In this document: piece after piece, positions 20,060 through 29,148 of the stretch
Layout: each line of letters starts with the position of its first letter
Position numbering within the stretch: the first letter of the stretch is position 1
Source: Vallitalea pronyensis
Lineage (GTDB): Bacteria > Bacillota > Clostridia > Lachnospirales > Vallitaleaceae
Direction: 5' to 3'
DNA length: 64,000 nucleotides
Assembly: GCF_018141445.1 (NCBI RefSeq)
Contig: NZ_CP058649.1
Coordinates: 3,739,001 to 3,803,000, forward strand
Translations under genes and position numbers: made by a program
The notes under the pieces: generated by a model
What the model was told of the DNA's origin: nothing
What the model saw: the letters and a program-made list of their open reading frames with translations, nothing else
Database searches by the model: none

Positions 20060-22069
20060 TTAAAAACGATTATGATTAGCCACCATCTTAAACAACTGAG
20101 CATACTGGGATTTTTTTCGATAAAAAACAGGAGGAAAACCAATGGGGGCGTCTATAACATGGTCACCGCCTTTGTAATCGGATCCCGTCCAAAAATGTAT
20201 CCAATCATCCTCTGGCAGATAAACAGACCACTCTGTTATATTCGGTTCATAGACAGGAGCAACCAGTATATCCTTGCCAAATAAATAAGCATATTGGATA
20301 TCATACACTTTCTTATCCCTTTCATAGTGCATAAAAAGTGGTCTCTGGAGAGGTAACCCTTTCGTCACCGCTTCATCCATTAAATCGTCAATATAGGGCT
20401 TTAATGCCACATGGATAGCTGTCATCTTAGCTAAATGTTTGATGGTTTCATCATCATCATAATATTGAAAGTTTTGTTCTGGCCGATTGCCTTCATGGGT
20501 ACGCATCAAGGATGTGAACACCGCCATCTCTGTCCAGCGCTGAAACAACTCTTTCGTTCTGATATTTCCATGTAAACTGGTATAGCCTCCAATGTCACTA
20601 TGATGATATGGGTTCCCTAAAATACCTGAGGACAAAGCAGCTGGCAGAACCGATGCTAAACCATCATGTAACGACCAATCAACAGACTGATCCCCTGCCC
20701 ACAATGCGGTACAATACCTCTGTAAACCATGCCCTCCTGCACGCATAAAGTAGAACACTTCACCTATTTTACCCGATTCCTCAATGGCTTCATAATTACA
20801 CTTTGCCCATAACGCAGGCCAAGCGTTATGCATAAGCATAGCGGGAACACCGTTCTTTAAGCAGCAATCAATGGGCAGATATTCGCCAAAATCTGCCATC
20901 CAACCGCCTAAACCAAGGTCAATCAAATTTTTCTTAATCACATCTTTGTACCATTCAAAAGCATCTGGATACGTGAAATCAACAATACCACAATAAAATT
21001 CGCCAAAGTCCACATCATATATATCCCCATTAGGTCTGGTAGCCAAATAGCCTTTTTCCTTAGCATAGGCATACAACCCACCATCATTAACCACATATGG
21101 ATTGATGTAACCCATCACTCGAATACCCTTTTCTTTTAATGTAATAATGAATTTATCCAATCCAGGATAACGTTTTGGGTCCCATTCCCAATTCCATCTC
21201 AACCGTTTTCCAAAAGAGGTTATATTAATCCCTTCCCAATCTTGACACCATAAACCGCTGACCTTGATACCGCTTTCTAAGGCTTGATCGAGATATGTGG
21301 AAACTTGATCCGTTCCCCCTTGGACACCTAATATGACGCCATCCCTTGTCCAGTTAGGTAACTTGGGTAACCGCCCTGCATAATCCGTAAACTTCTCCGT
21401 AAGCTCTAAATACGTCTTTCCCGTTTCAAAAATAATGGATTTGGGTATATCCCAAACCTGTAATTCATGAAAATCATCATATTGAAAATTAAAATCTGCA
21501 TAGGCTGTTGTCTCAACATGACACCAATATTTCTTAGTTGATATAAAAGTGGGCTCTGGATAATTAGTCGTATAATAATCGCCACCTGCCTTGTCTCGTG
21601 TATCTGCCAACCAGGTCACATAAGTTGATTTATCACGCCCCACACCTGGTTCTGATGTCCATAGTGGAAAATGCCTGCCTCGTAAATTAAAGTAGGACAT
21701 CTGTTCACCACAACCATATACTTTCTCCTCTTTGTCAGCATGTAACCGAATCCAAATACGATTAATCGGTGCTTCACACTCAATAAAATAGATAGATAAA
21801 CGATTGTCTTTCTCTATTAACGATAACGTTAAAGCACCACAAGAATCACCTTCATATCGCCTAAATGTAATGTGATTGTTATGGATGTGGTAATACTTTA
21901 AGGGTGTACGCTCAATAACATAATCCTCAACCTTAAAGTTACCTCGATACATGGCCATACGTTCTTCACCATAACCTACATAGATGGCACACTTGTCAAT
22001 CGTATGTTTCATTAAACATTTCTTTTGTAAGTATAGCTCAAAACCTTTATTCTTTTCTACAATTTTCAT
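20060..22069 (-). CDS. GH31 sulfoquinovosidase (YihQ type)
   Basis: The 669-residue enzyme hydrolyses alpha-glycosides of sulfoquinovose, such as sulfoquinovosyl glycerol, to free SQ. The diagnostic residues of E. coli YihQ are all present at a constant offset of 12. Sulfonate-pocket Q288, R301, W304 and Y508 correspond to Q276, R289, W292 and Y496 here; nucleophile D405 is D393 (in GWMADFGEYLP), and acid/base D472 is D460 (in WAGDQ). Ordinary GH31 glucosidases lack this set. No signal peptide, so it is cytoplasmic. The start at 22069 has GGGGGTGTC upstream; an ATG at 22084 does not. It ends the importer operon, 30 bases behind the last permease. Confidence 0.95.
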   Translation of the reverse strand: MKIVEKNKGFELYLQKKCLMKHTIDKCAIYVGYGEERMAMYRGNFKVEDYVIERTPLKYYHIHNNHITFRRYEGDSCGALTLSLIEKDNRLSIYFIECEAPINRIWIRLHADKEEKVYGCGEQMSYFNLRGRHFPLWTSEPGVGRDKSTYVTWLADTRDKAGGDYYTTNYPEPTFISTKKYWCHVETTAYADFNFQYDDFHELQVWDIPKSIIFETGKTYLELTEKFTDYAGRLPKLPNWTRDGVILGVQGGTDQVSTYLDQALESGIKVSGLWCQDWEGINITSFGKRLRWNWEWDPKRYPGLDKFIITLKEKGIRVMGYINPYVVNDGGLYAYAKEKGYLATRPNGDIYDVDFGEFYCGIVDFTYPDAFEWYKDVIKKNLIDLGLGGWMADFGEYLPIDCCLKNGVPAMLMHNAWPALWAKCNYEAIEESGKIGEVFYFMRAGGHGLQRYCTALWAGDQSVDWSLHDGLASVLPAALSSGILGNPYHHSDIGGYTSLHGNIRTKELFQRWTEMAVFTSLMRTHEGNRPEQNFQYYDDDETIKHLAKMTAIHVALKPYIDDLMDEAVTKGLPLQRPLFMHYERDKKVYDIQYAYLFGKDILVAPVYEPNITEWSVYLPEDDWIHFWTGSDYKGGDHVIDAPIGFPPVFYRKKSQYAQLFKMVANHNRF

Positions 22070-22099
22070 ATGACACCCCCACATAAACTTTTCAATTGA

Positions 22100-22915
22100 C
22101 TAGCCCTTTACAGCGCCAGCAGACATACCAGCAACAAAGTACCTTTGGAAGAACACATACATCAGTACCATTGGAAGAGACGCTATCACAACCCCTGTAA
22201 ATAACATTTGATAATCGATAATGTATTGTCCTTGGAAATCTAGTAATGCCAACGTGATAGTCTTTTTACTTTTCTTCGTGATAAATAATAGTGGATATAA
22301 TAAGTCGTTCCAGTGAATTACAAATAAAAATATACCTGCTGCTGATAAAGATGGTAGCGATAGCGGCATGACAATCCTAGAATAGATTTTCCATTCACTT
22401 GCACCATCTACTTTGGCAGCTGCAAATAAATCCCGATGGATAGAGCGCATAAATCCTGTTAGTATAAGCACCACCACTGGTAATGTTGCTGCTATATTCA
22501 CTATGACCAAGCCTGTTAATTTATTTTTTAGGCCTAAGTCCGTGATCAGATTATAGAGAGGAATCATGTTTACTTGAGGAGGCATCATTAAACCAGCAGT
22601 AAATAATGCAAAAATAATTCCCCCTATAATTTTATTGGACCTGATAACAAAATAAGCAGCAAAACTTCCAAAAAGTAATGTAAAAAAAACAGAAGAAAGT
22701 GTTGTCTGAATACTATTAAGAAAATAGATTAAGAAATTATCTTCTATAAAGATGGTGATATAATTATCCAAATTAAAACTTTTAGGTAACCCTCCAATAT
22801 TTTGATACAATTCAGCTGCGTCTTTAAAGGTTGCTAGCACAACAATGGAGATCGGTAAAATAATGCCTAAACCATACATGATTAATATCATATTTTTAAG
22901 TATCTTTTGCTTCAT
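22100..22915 (-). CDS. ABC transporter permease, probable sulfoquinovose(-glycoside) importer
   Basis: The 271-residue protein has six hydrophobic segments, the EAA loop with core DGASEWKIYSRIVMPLSLP, and the CUT1 ending RYFVAGMSAGAVKG. Ribosome site GGGGGGAG precedes the start, 12 bases after the partner permease. Its position directly before the sulfoquinovosidase gene indicates import of SQ or its glycerol glycoside. No ATPase gene is present locally. Confidence 0.88.
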   Translation of the reverse strand: MKQKILKNMILIMYGLGIILPISIVVLATFKDAAELYQNIGGLPKSFNLDNYITIFIEDNFLIYFLNSIQTTLSSVFFTLLFGSFAAYFVIRSNKIIGGIIFALFTAGLMMPPQVNMIPLYNLITDLGLKNKLTGLVIVNIAATLPVVVLILTGFMRSIHRDLFAAAKVDGASEWKIYSRIVMPLSLPSLSAAGIFLFVIHWNDLLYPLLFITKKSKKTITLALLDFQGQYIIDYQMLFTGVVIASLPMVLMYVFFQRYFVAGMSAGAVKG

Positions 22916-22927
22916 TTCTTCTCCCCC

Positions 22928-23800
22928 CTATTGTACGTCATAGCGATTCACAATTCTAAACTGCATAAAAGTGATAGCGCCGATGATGACCAAGAACATG
23001 ATGGATTGAGCAGCGGCATAACCAAATTTATAACTTCTAAAAGCCACATTATAGATATTGGTGGCTATAATCTCCGTCGCATAATTTGGACCCCCTCGTG
23101 TCATGGTATAAATAAGGTCAAAGGCTTTAAACGTCTGAATCGTCGTATAAGCAACAACAATGGTTGACGCCGGTGCAATTAAAGGCCAAGTGACTTGTTT
23201 AAATGTTTGCAGACGTGAGGCTCCTTCTATTTTAGCAACCTCAAAAAACTGAGAAGGAATCGCTTGTAAACCTGCTACAAAAATGACAATCATTTGACCG
23301 ACATGGAACCAAGCTTTAACAATAGCAATAGAATATATAGCGAAGCTTTGATCGCCCAGCCAATCTCTTATGAGCCACCCTAACCCGACACTTTTTAACA
23401 CTTGGTCAATGGGTCCACTTTGAGGCGCATATAGAAAACTCCATATAAAACCAACAGACACAGAGGCTAATATGGCTGGAAAAAAGTAAAGTGCTCTTAA
23501 AAAAACATTGGTTTTCGTATTTTTGACTAAAAGTATGGCTAAAAACAAGGACACAACGAATTGTAGAATGGTAGCTGACAAACTAAATTTAATATTATTC
23601 GTGAGTGACTTAACAAAAATAGTATCTTTTGTCCATAGATTAATAAAGTTTTTTATACCAACAAATTCGTACGTAGGTGAAATACCGTCCCAATCTGTCA
23701 GCGAGTAAAACAATGATAATACCGTAGGGTATAAGTAGAAGAAACCATATATAGCTAAGGCAGGAATTAAGAAAAGCCATATTTTTCTGTTTACCCTCAT
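22928..23800 (-). CDS. ABC transporter permease, probable sulfoquinovose(-glycoside) importer
   Basis: The 290-residue protein has six hydrophobic segments and an EAA motif with core EGASRLQTFKQVTWPLIAP, typical of UgpA/MalF-type CUT1 permeases. It partners the adjacent 271-residue permease. Ribosome site GAGGAGG. It is separated from the binding-protein gene by 153 bases that contain a foldback structure, which may lower expression of the membrane components relative to the binding protein. Confidence 0.88.
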   Translation of the reverse strand: MRVNRKIWLFLIPALAIYGFFYLYPTVLSLFYSLTDWDGISPTYEFVGIKNFINLWTKDTIFVKSLTNNIKFSLSATILQFVVSLFLAILLVKNTKTNVFLRALYFFPAILASVSVGFIWSFLYAPQSGPIDQVLKSVGLGWLIRDWLGDQSFAIYSIAIVKAWFHVGQMIVIFVAGLQAIPSQFFEVAKIEGASRLQTFKQVTWPLIAPASTIVVAYTTIQTFKAFDLIYTMTRGGPNYATEIIATNIYNVAFRSYKFGYAAAQSIMFLVIIGAITFMQFRIVNRYDVQ

Positions 23801-23876
23801 AAAAATCCCTCCTCAAAATTCACATTAATGTCTAGCTCAATAGAACGAAATTGTAACGTAACTGATTCTGTTTAGA

Positions 23877-23943
23877 AGGGGCTGTCTCATACACGTCAAT
23901 ATCACGCTAATGACTGTTTGTACATTTGCATAAGACAGCCCTT
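23877..23943. repeat. Short foldback element with GGGRCTGTCTCAT ends
   Basis: AGGGGCTGTCTCAT at the left pairs with ATAAGACAGCCCTT at the right across about 40 bases. It lies between the SQ-binding-protein gene and its permease. There is no good T-run on the minus strand. The ends resemble those of the 89-base foldback at 57541-57629, so it may be a tiny miniature element, or an mRNA-stabilising stem. Confidence 0.45.
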
Positions 23944-23953
23944 AATTTTTAAA

Positions 23954-25231
23954 CTATCTGCTTAGAATTTCATCAATTAATTTTTGCGCCTTTTGAGCCG
24001 CTTTTTGAGGTTCCGTTCCCCCTATAACATCTTGAATGGATGCAATGACAGCATTTTGAACGTCTTGGTCCGTTATAAAGAAACGAGGTTGTGTACGTGT
24101 TGTTCGAGGCCCCCACACCTCACCTATTTCTTTTAACTCTTTTGAAGAATAATCCACATCTTTTAGTGTTAACTGTTGACCTGACGCTTTAGCATATTCG
24201 CTTGCATTTTCTTTATCGGTTAAGAAATCAATAAACTTCTCTGCTGCATCCTTTTTGGACGATCGTTGATTAATACCTATTAAGAATGTTGCGTTATGTA
24301 TACCATCCCAGACTTTTTCACTTTCAGAAGCTGGATTTGGTGAGATAATACCTAATTCTAAATCTGGATTCTTGGATAGAATACCCGATATAGCATAAGA
24401 ACCTGTTGCCAGCATGGCTGCTTCTTCACTTGCTACCATGTTAATACCATCTTGGTGTTTTAATGAATTAGCACTTGCATTAAAATAGCCTTTTTCATTT
24501 AATTCATTAAACCGTTCTAATGTCTGTACCCACCAATCATCGGTTATCTTAGCTTCTCCAGTTAATACACGTCCCCATATTGCCTCATCAGGTTCTAGAT
24601 TCATCATCAAACTGTTCATGAATTGTCCAGGACCGATATCGCCTCCAGGAAATGCAATAGGAACGTAACCTGCAGCCTTTAATTTCTCACAAGCTCCTAT
24701 CCAACTGTCCCAATCTTTCATGGTTTCTTCAAAATCCACCCCTGCTTTTTCAAAGGCTTTTTTATTGTATACAGGTTGGTTGTAAACCAATTGGAAGGCT
24801 ACAGCATATTGGACACCATTATCAATACCTGACGTAATGAGAGCTTCATTAAACTTTTTCACAAAACCATACGAAGATAAATCTTCAAATAAGTCTGCTT
24901 TTCTAATGGTATTGAATTGAGCGCCAGGGAAGGATGTAAACACGTCCCCCGCTTCACCATCTTGCAGAATTGTATGGGCTGTTGATTGATATTGCTCAGA
25001 AGGATATATGGTTTGTTCCACGGTGATATGTGGGTATTTTTCATTGAACTTTGCAATGATGTCATCAAAAGCTTCCTTATCTTCTCCACGCCAATGGACA
25101 AAACTGATGGTTACTGGTTTTTCTGAGCTTTCAGCCCCAGTCTTTGATGTGTCCTTTTCTTTTGTTCCACATGCTGACAGCATGGTTAAAACAAGCAAAC
25201 AAATAAGTAATAAACCCGTAATCTTTTTCAT
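23954..25231 (-). CDS. Extracellular solute-binding lipoprotein, probable sulfoquinovose(-glycoside) receptor
   Basis: The 425-residue precursor has a lipoprotein signal peptide with lipobox LSAC at residues 18-21 and the family 1 sugar-binding fold (opening TISFVHWRGEDKEAF, of UgpB/MalE type). It is encoded between the isomerase/cupin genes and the two permeases, so the sulfosugar or its glycoside is the likely ligand. Ribosome site AAGGAGGAG. Affinity for the sulfonate cannot be read from the sequence. Confidence 0.88.
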   Translation of the reverse strand: MKKITGLLLICLLVLTMLSACGTKEKDTSKTGAESSEKPVTISFVHWRGEDKEAFDDIIAKFNEKYPHITVEQTIYPSEQYQSTAHTILQDGEAGDVFTSFPGAQFNTIRKADLFEDLSSYGFVKKFNEALITSGIDNGVQYAVAFQLVYNQPVYNKKAFEKAGVDFEETMKDWDSWIGACEKLKAAGYVPIAFPGGDIGPGQFMNSLMMNLEPDEAIWGRVLTGEAKITDDWWVQTLERFNELNEKGYFNASANSLKHQDGINMVASEEAAMLATGSYAISGILSKNPDLELGIISPNPASESEKVWDGIHNATFLIGINQRSSKKDAAEKFIDFLTDKENASEYAKASGQQLTLKDVDYSSKELKEIGEVWGPRTTRTQPRFFITDQDVQNAVIASIQDVIGGTEPQKAAQKAQKLIDEILSR

Positions 25232-25270
25232 TTAAAAATCTCCTCCTTAAATTTATATACTGTCATTTAT

Positions 25271-25945
25271 TTAACTGACATAGTTGACTCTTGTGTTCTC
25301 ACCTATTATGCCTACATATGCGTCTTGTCTCATCAACTTCGTGTTCTCTGAATGAACCAGCAGCCACTTATTTTTTTTAAAAAGCAACCCTTCTTCATAA
25401 GTATGCACACCTCCATTATAATTGATTGGACTGTTGGTTCCTTCTGGTAAAATAATACTGCTTTTGAACCCTTTTTTATGTACTTTACAAGGTGCAAAAT
25501 GTAATGTCGTTGCGTAGAGCTCTATAGCCGTTTCTTTTGGCACAAATACGCCTACGACATTTTCAGAATGATATTGCTTCTCTTTTATGTCTTGAACATG
25601 GCCCAGTAATAACACCAAATCCGTAATGGCTAGAACAATTTCTCGTCCTTTATGGTATTCTAAACCATTAAGCTGTGTATTTTGGCCATTACAATACCCT
25701 ATTTGAATAGGCATCCCCCCATAATATCCATGCATTAAATGTTCAAAAAGAGCAGTATGTTCCATTTCTTGTATGGCAGGTAAATACCTGTTACCTTCTT
25801 GTGGTATAGCCGTTTTCAGATGCATGTAATCAATGAGTTCTGAAAAATCATAACCTGTTATCATCCGACCATACGGCCTTACACTTGACTGGGTAACATG
25901 CATCATACGGATATGCTGGTTCTTATTCTTGATCGTCTGGTACAT
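25271..25945 (-). CDS. Small cupin-like protein of unknown function in the SQ operon (DUF4867-like)
   Basis: The 224-residue protein has no signal peptide and is rich in beta strands. It opens with YGRMITGYDFSELIDYM and later has AIELYATTLHFAPC, where a conserved Glu, His and Cys look like a metal or sugar site. I believe it belongs to DUF4867, a family with no assigned function, but I cannot confirm this. It lies 13 bases behind the isomerase gene and just before the binding-protein gene, so it should work on SQ or an early intermediate. SQ pathways elsewhere include a mutarotase, and none other is seen here, so anomer conversion is one hypothesis. Confidence 0.55.
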   Translation of the reverse strand: MYQTIKNKNQHIRMMHVTQSSVRPYGRMITGYDFSELIDYMHLKTAIPQEGNRYLPAIQEMEHTALFEHLMHGYYGGMPIQIGYCNGQNTQLNGLEYHKGREIVLAITDLVLLLGHVQDIKEKQYHSENVVGVFVPKETAIELYATTLHFAPCKVHKKGFKSSIILPEGTNSPINYNGGVHTYEEGLLFKKNKWLLVHSENTKLMRQDAYVGIIGENTRVNYVS

Positions 25946-25958
25946 GATACACCACCCA

Positions 25959-27275
25959 TTATTTTATTGTTTCAAATCCCATGATCTTAGAATAAATGTC
26001 AAAGGGTTTGCGAAATTCACCATAAACCATGACCACATGGTGTGCAACACCCGTATCAATGACTTGATTCAATGCCTGTTCAATGTGCTTCTCAAATCTT
26101 ACTTTAGCATAAGTACCTCTTAATAATTTTTCCATATGTAATGCTTCTCCAGCAGCCATATAAACACGTGTTTTACCTCTTGCGGAATCCATACGGAAAC
26201 AATTAATAGGACCTGCTTTCAGTACAAAATCAGCTGTAACCCCTTTCCCACCAGCAAAATACGTATCAAGACTACAGTTGCATGAACCATCCCAAAGGTT
26301 ACAAGGTGCTACACCGCAATGCCACATAAGGGCATAGTTTTCTTCAACGTTCACTTGTGATAAATCTGCTAAAAAAGGCGTTTGTGCACCAATTGCTTTT
26401 GCTGCAATCATGGTTAAAGTCCCTTCTACATCACCTTCACACCCCAATATGTATCCCTGTGATTGTAGAACCGACATGGCTGCACAAGGTGATATGCCAT
26501 ATCTTTCAGCAAACTCTGGCCAACATCGTATCGCCAGTCCTGTTAGTTTATGTTCATCAACAAAATCTTTCATCGACCCAGTTAACCTAGCTACTTTTTC
26601 TAATGTATCTTTTGATAAGGTTGACACATCAAATTGTTCCTTTATATCCTCTAAACATTGGTTGATGGTTGTATCCGATACCTTCCTATCCCAAATGGCG
26701 GCTAAGGGATATTGGTCTATTAAAATACCTAAATCCTTGAATAGCCTTAACTCATCAATACCTAAGTTAAAAAAGCCATGGGCATGGTGTCCCAGCAAAC
26801 CTAACCGTGCATGTTCTACTGCCGCTTTTATTCGAATTGCATCAATCCAATCATGGTCAACAGAATCACCAATGATGGTATGATAGGTATCGTTTCCTGA
26901 TTTGTATAAGTTAGAAGCATTCAGATTCAGACCACATACTGCATTCAATCGAATCTTTCCACCATCATAAGGCAGTTCATTAAACGCCCATAGGAGTATG
27001 GGCTTTGCAACGATCTTATCGATAGTAAGAGCTAAATGTCCTAAATGAAACGTGCCACTAATGATGATAACACCATCCACTTGTGATGAATCCAGTTGAT
27101 TCGCAGCTACCTCTGCATCTTCAACCTCAATAACCAACGGTTCACAAATCACCCATTCCACATCCGCAATTGCTTTTAATTCTTCTTTTCGTTTCTGATA
27201 AATGTCCAAAGCTGCTCGATGATCAAAGGTCTTACGAGCCAAACAAAGAACACCTAGTTTAATGAATTGTTTCAA
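25959..27275 (-). CDS. sqvD: Fucose/arabinose isomerase-like sulfoquinovose isomerase (SqvD-like)
   Basis: About 438 residues of the L-fucose/L-arabinose isomerase fold. Candidate metal-site regions are the EGDVEGTLTM segment and the MWHCGVAPCNL segment. In sulfo-TK bacteria a protein of this family converts SQ to 6-deoxy-6-sulfofructose, the first committed step. It is the first gene of the operon that continues with the cupin-like gene, ABC importer and sulfoquinovosidase. The ATG at 27311 has no ribosome site; AGAGGTGATG lies just before an in-frame TTG at 27275 (giving MKQFIKLGVL), which I prefer. Function rests on family plus context; fucose isomerase proper would be the alternative. Confidence 0.8.
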   Translation of the reverse strand: MKQFIKLGVLCLARKTFDHRAALDIYQKRKEELKAIADVEWVICEPLVIEVEDAEVAANQLDSSQVDGVIIISGTFHLGHLALTIDKIVAKPILLWAFNELPYDGGKIRLNAVCGLNLNASNLYKSGNDTYHTIIGDSVDHDWIDAIRIKAAVEHARLGLLGHHAHGFFNLGIDELRLFKDLGILIDQYPLAAIWDRKVSDTTINQCLEDIKEQFDVSTLSKDTLEKVARLTGSMKDFVDEHKLTGLAIRCWPEFAERYGISPCAAMSVLQSQGYILGCEGDVEGTLTMIAAKAIGAQTPFLADLSQVNVEENYALMWHCGVAPCNLWDGSCNCSLDTYFAGGKGVTADFVLKAGPINCFRMDSARGKTRVYMAAGEALHMEKLLRGTYAKVRFEKHIEQALNQVIDTGVAHHVVMVYGEFRKPFDIYSKIMGFETIK

Positions 27276-27332
27276 GTCATCACCTCTTGTATTTTTACTC
27301 GGTACAGGCATAAATTCTATTTTATAACCAAT

Positions 27333-27351
27333 TAGTTAAATCTTTTAATTA
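27333..27351. promoter_or_regulatory. ROK-type operator copy 1 (isomerase/importer operon)
   Basis: TAGTTAA-N5-TTAATTA, a copy of the 19-bp palindrome found four times in this locus. It lies between the -10 box of the isomerase promoter and the gene, where a bound repressor would block transcription. Confidence 0.65.
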
Positions 27352-27364
27352 TTTGTCTAGTTAT

Positions 27365-27393
27365 ATTCTATAATGTATGTCCTTTCATGTCAA
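27365..27393 (-). promoter_or_regulatory. Promoter of the isomerase-importer-sulfoquinovosidase operon
   Basis: -35 TTGACA (27388-27393) and -10 TAGAAT (27365-27370) with a 17-base spacer on the minus strand. The operator at 27333-27351 follows immediately downstream. The rest of the 421-base gap between 27276 and 27696 shows no gene. Confidence 0.7.
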
Positions 27394-27696
27394 CCAATAT
27401 TTTATATTTTACCTAATAATTATTTTTAGTTATTTGTTTTCATGGTGGATTTACACAGATAACTTGTTTTATTTGCCATTTTCTTGACATATTTTACAAC
27501 TTCACCTATGTCACTTAAATATATCATTCCCCTTCCTAACGGATGTGGCTCTTTATCATTTATGATTTATAAAAAAAGGATAACATGTAAAGATACTAAT
27601 ACAGCTTTCTTTGACTTATTCGATTTTCCTTACATAAGATAACGGCTCCCATTCTTATTAATTAAACCTATTGATAAATTAGTCGAAATACCACCA

Positions 27697-28176
27697 TTAT
27701 AGGGACTTGAAATTTTCATCTTCTATTTTTTGAACGGTTTTGAAGGCGTTACTTAAAAAGTCGTGTTTATGTTCTAATCCTTCCGTAAAACCTGTATGTA
27801 ACCACCTATCTACCATATCCATTGCTTGTTGAGGTGCTATGAGCCATCCACCCATGGTAAGCACATTGGCTTGATTAATCACTGAACACATTTTTGCTGA
27901 ATAACTGCCTTCAACAACTGCTGCATAGACCCCTTTAAACTTATTGGCAATGATATTCATGCCCATACCTGTTCCGCAAAAAAGAATGCCTTTTTCATAA
28001 GAGCCCGATTGTATTCTTTTTGCCACTTCTGGAGCAACTTCATAATAAGCTCGAAAATCTTCACTGGTTTGCATACCCACATCTTCCACATCATAGCCTA
28101 AAGACACCAAATAGGTTTTCACTTCTTCTTTTAATGGAAATCCAGACTTATCTGCCCCTATAACAATTTTTTTCAT
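27697..28176 (-). CDS. sqwI: RpiB/LacAB-family isomerase, probable 4-deoxy-4-sulfoerythrose isomerase (SqwI-like)
   Basis: The 159-residue protein has the RpiB fold and catalytic cysteine Cys67 in FCGTGMGMNIIANK. Two canonical features are changed: the usual DHAG near the N-terminus is DKSG (Asp9-Lys10), and the histidine of the usual HNDANVL stretch is isoleucine (Ile100 in INQANVL). These changes fit a substrate with a sulfonate and no phosphate. In the sulfo-TK pathway this family interconverts sulfoerythrose and sulfoerythrulose between the two transketolase steps. Its ATG overlaps the transketolase stop (ATGA), and it ends the operon. Confidence 0.85.
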   Translation of the reverse strand: MKKIVIGADKSGFPLKEEVKTYLVSLGYDVEDVGMQTSEDFRAYYEVAPEVAKRIQSGSYEKGILFCGTGMGMNIIANKFKGVYAAVVEGSYSAKMCSVINQANVLTMGGWLIAPQQAMDMVDRWLHTGFTEGLEHKHDFLSNAFKTVQKIEDENFKSL

Positions 28177-29147
28177 GATATGTGCCTCCTTGTTTGTTGA
28201 TATTTATGTTTCATTTGTAAAACGTCTTTCACTGCTTCTGCAATAGCTTCTGGCGTCATCTGATATTTTTCCATGAGAAAATCCATTTTCCCCACTTCTC
28301 CAAAGTGATCCCTTACACCAATTCGTTTCATGGGTACTGGATGGTTTTCAATCAATACTTCTGCTACGGCACTACCTAGACCATTAATGATATTATGATT
28401 TTCAGCCGTTACAATAGCACCCGTTTCTTCAGCAGCTTTTATGATTGCATGCTGATCAATAGGCTTAACGGTATGGATATTGAGAACTCGGACCCTTATT
28501 CCTTCTGCTTCAAGGTTTTTAGCCGCTAACAAGGCATTTTTAACCATTAACCCCGTAGCAATGATGGTTGCATCACTTCCTTCTTGGAGGGTATCTGCTT
28601 TACACCAATTAAATGTATAACCCTCATCAAATATTTTTTCTGTTTTCTTCCTAAATAATCGTATATATACAGGACCAATATGTTTCACTATATAAGGCAT
28701 TGCCTGTGTTAGTTGCTCATTATCCACAGGTTCAAATATAACCATGTCTGGTATGTTACGCATAATACCTACATCTTCAAAACTCATATGTGTGCCACCA
28801 TTAAGCTCTGCTGCAACACCAGGATCACTACCCATGATTTTCACATTCAACCCTGCATAAGCAACAGAAATTGTAATCTGGTCAAAGCATCGTCTTGTAG
28901 CAAAAGATGTAAAGGAATGGGTAAATGGGATTTTACCAAAAGCGGACAAGCCAGCTGCAACACCAACCATATTGGCTTCTGCCACCCCTACATCAACGGT
29001 TCTTTCAGGAAACCTCTCTTGAAAAGTCAAGGACTTAGCAGCTCGCATCAAATCTGCTTCAACCAAAACAATGCGTTCATCTTTTTCTGCCAAATCCATT
29101 AACTGCTCTGTATATACTTCTCTCATTTCCCTTGATTCTAAAGACAT
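28173..29147 (-). CDS. sqwH: Transketolase C-terminal subunit, SQ pathway (SqwH-like)
   Basis: About 324 residues covering the pyrimidine-binding and C-terminal domains of a split transketolase. The conserved glutamate is in VDVGVAEANMVGVAAGL, and the MGSDPG and FEPVDN segments are usual. It pairs with the N-terminal subunit encoded just upstream to move two-carbon ketol units from sulfofructose, and then sulfoerythrulose, to glyceraldehyde 3-phosphate, releasing sulfoacetaldehyde. I start at 29147 with AAGGAGG upstream; an earlier in-frame start to 29168 lies inside the neighbour. Letter assignment G versus H is from memory. Central-metabolism transketolase is the alternative, made unlikely by the operon. 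Confidence 0.85.
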   Translation of the reverse strand: MSLESREMREVYTEQLMDLAEKDERIVLVEADLMRAAKSLTFQERFPERTVDVGVAEANMVGVAAGLSAFGKIPFTHSFTSFATRRCFDQITISVAYAGLNVKIMGSDPGVAAELNGGTHMSFEDVGIMRNIPDMVIFEPVDNEQLTQAMPYIVKHIGPVYIRLFRKKTEKIFDEGYTFNWCKADTLQEGSDATIIATGLMVKNALLAAKNLEAEGIRVRVLNIHTVKPIDQHAIIKAAEETGAIVTAENHNIINGLGSAVAEVLIENHPVPMKRIGVRDHFGEVGKMDFLMEKYQMTPEAIAEAVKDVLQMKHKYQQTRRHIS

Positions 29148-29148
29148 A

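Noticed and set aside
23877..23943. Simple Rho-independent terminator after the binding-protein gene
   Set aside because: On the minus strand the stem is followed by TTCTAAACAG, not a T-run, and the loop is about 40 bases.
25959..27275. L-fucose catabolic operon
   Set aside because: No fuculokinase or fuculose-phosphate aldolase gene is present, and the operon ends with a clear sulfoquinovosidase.
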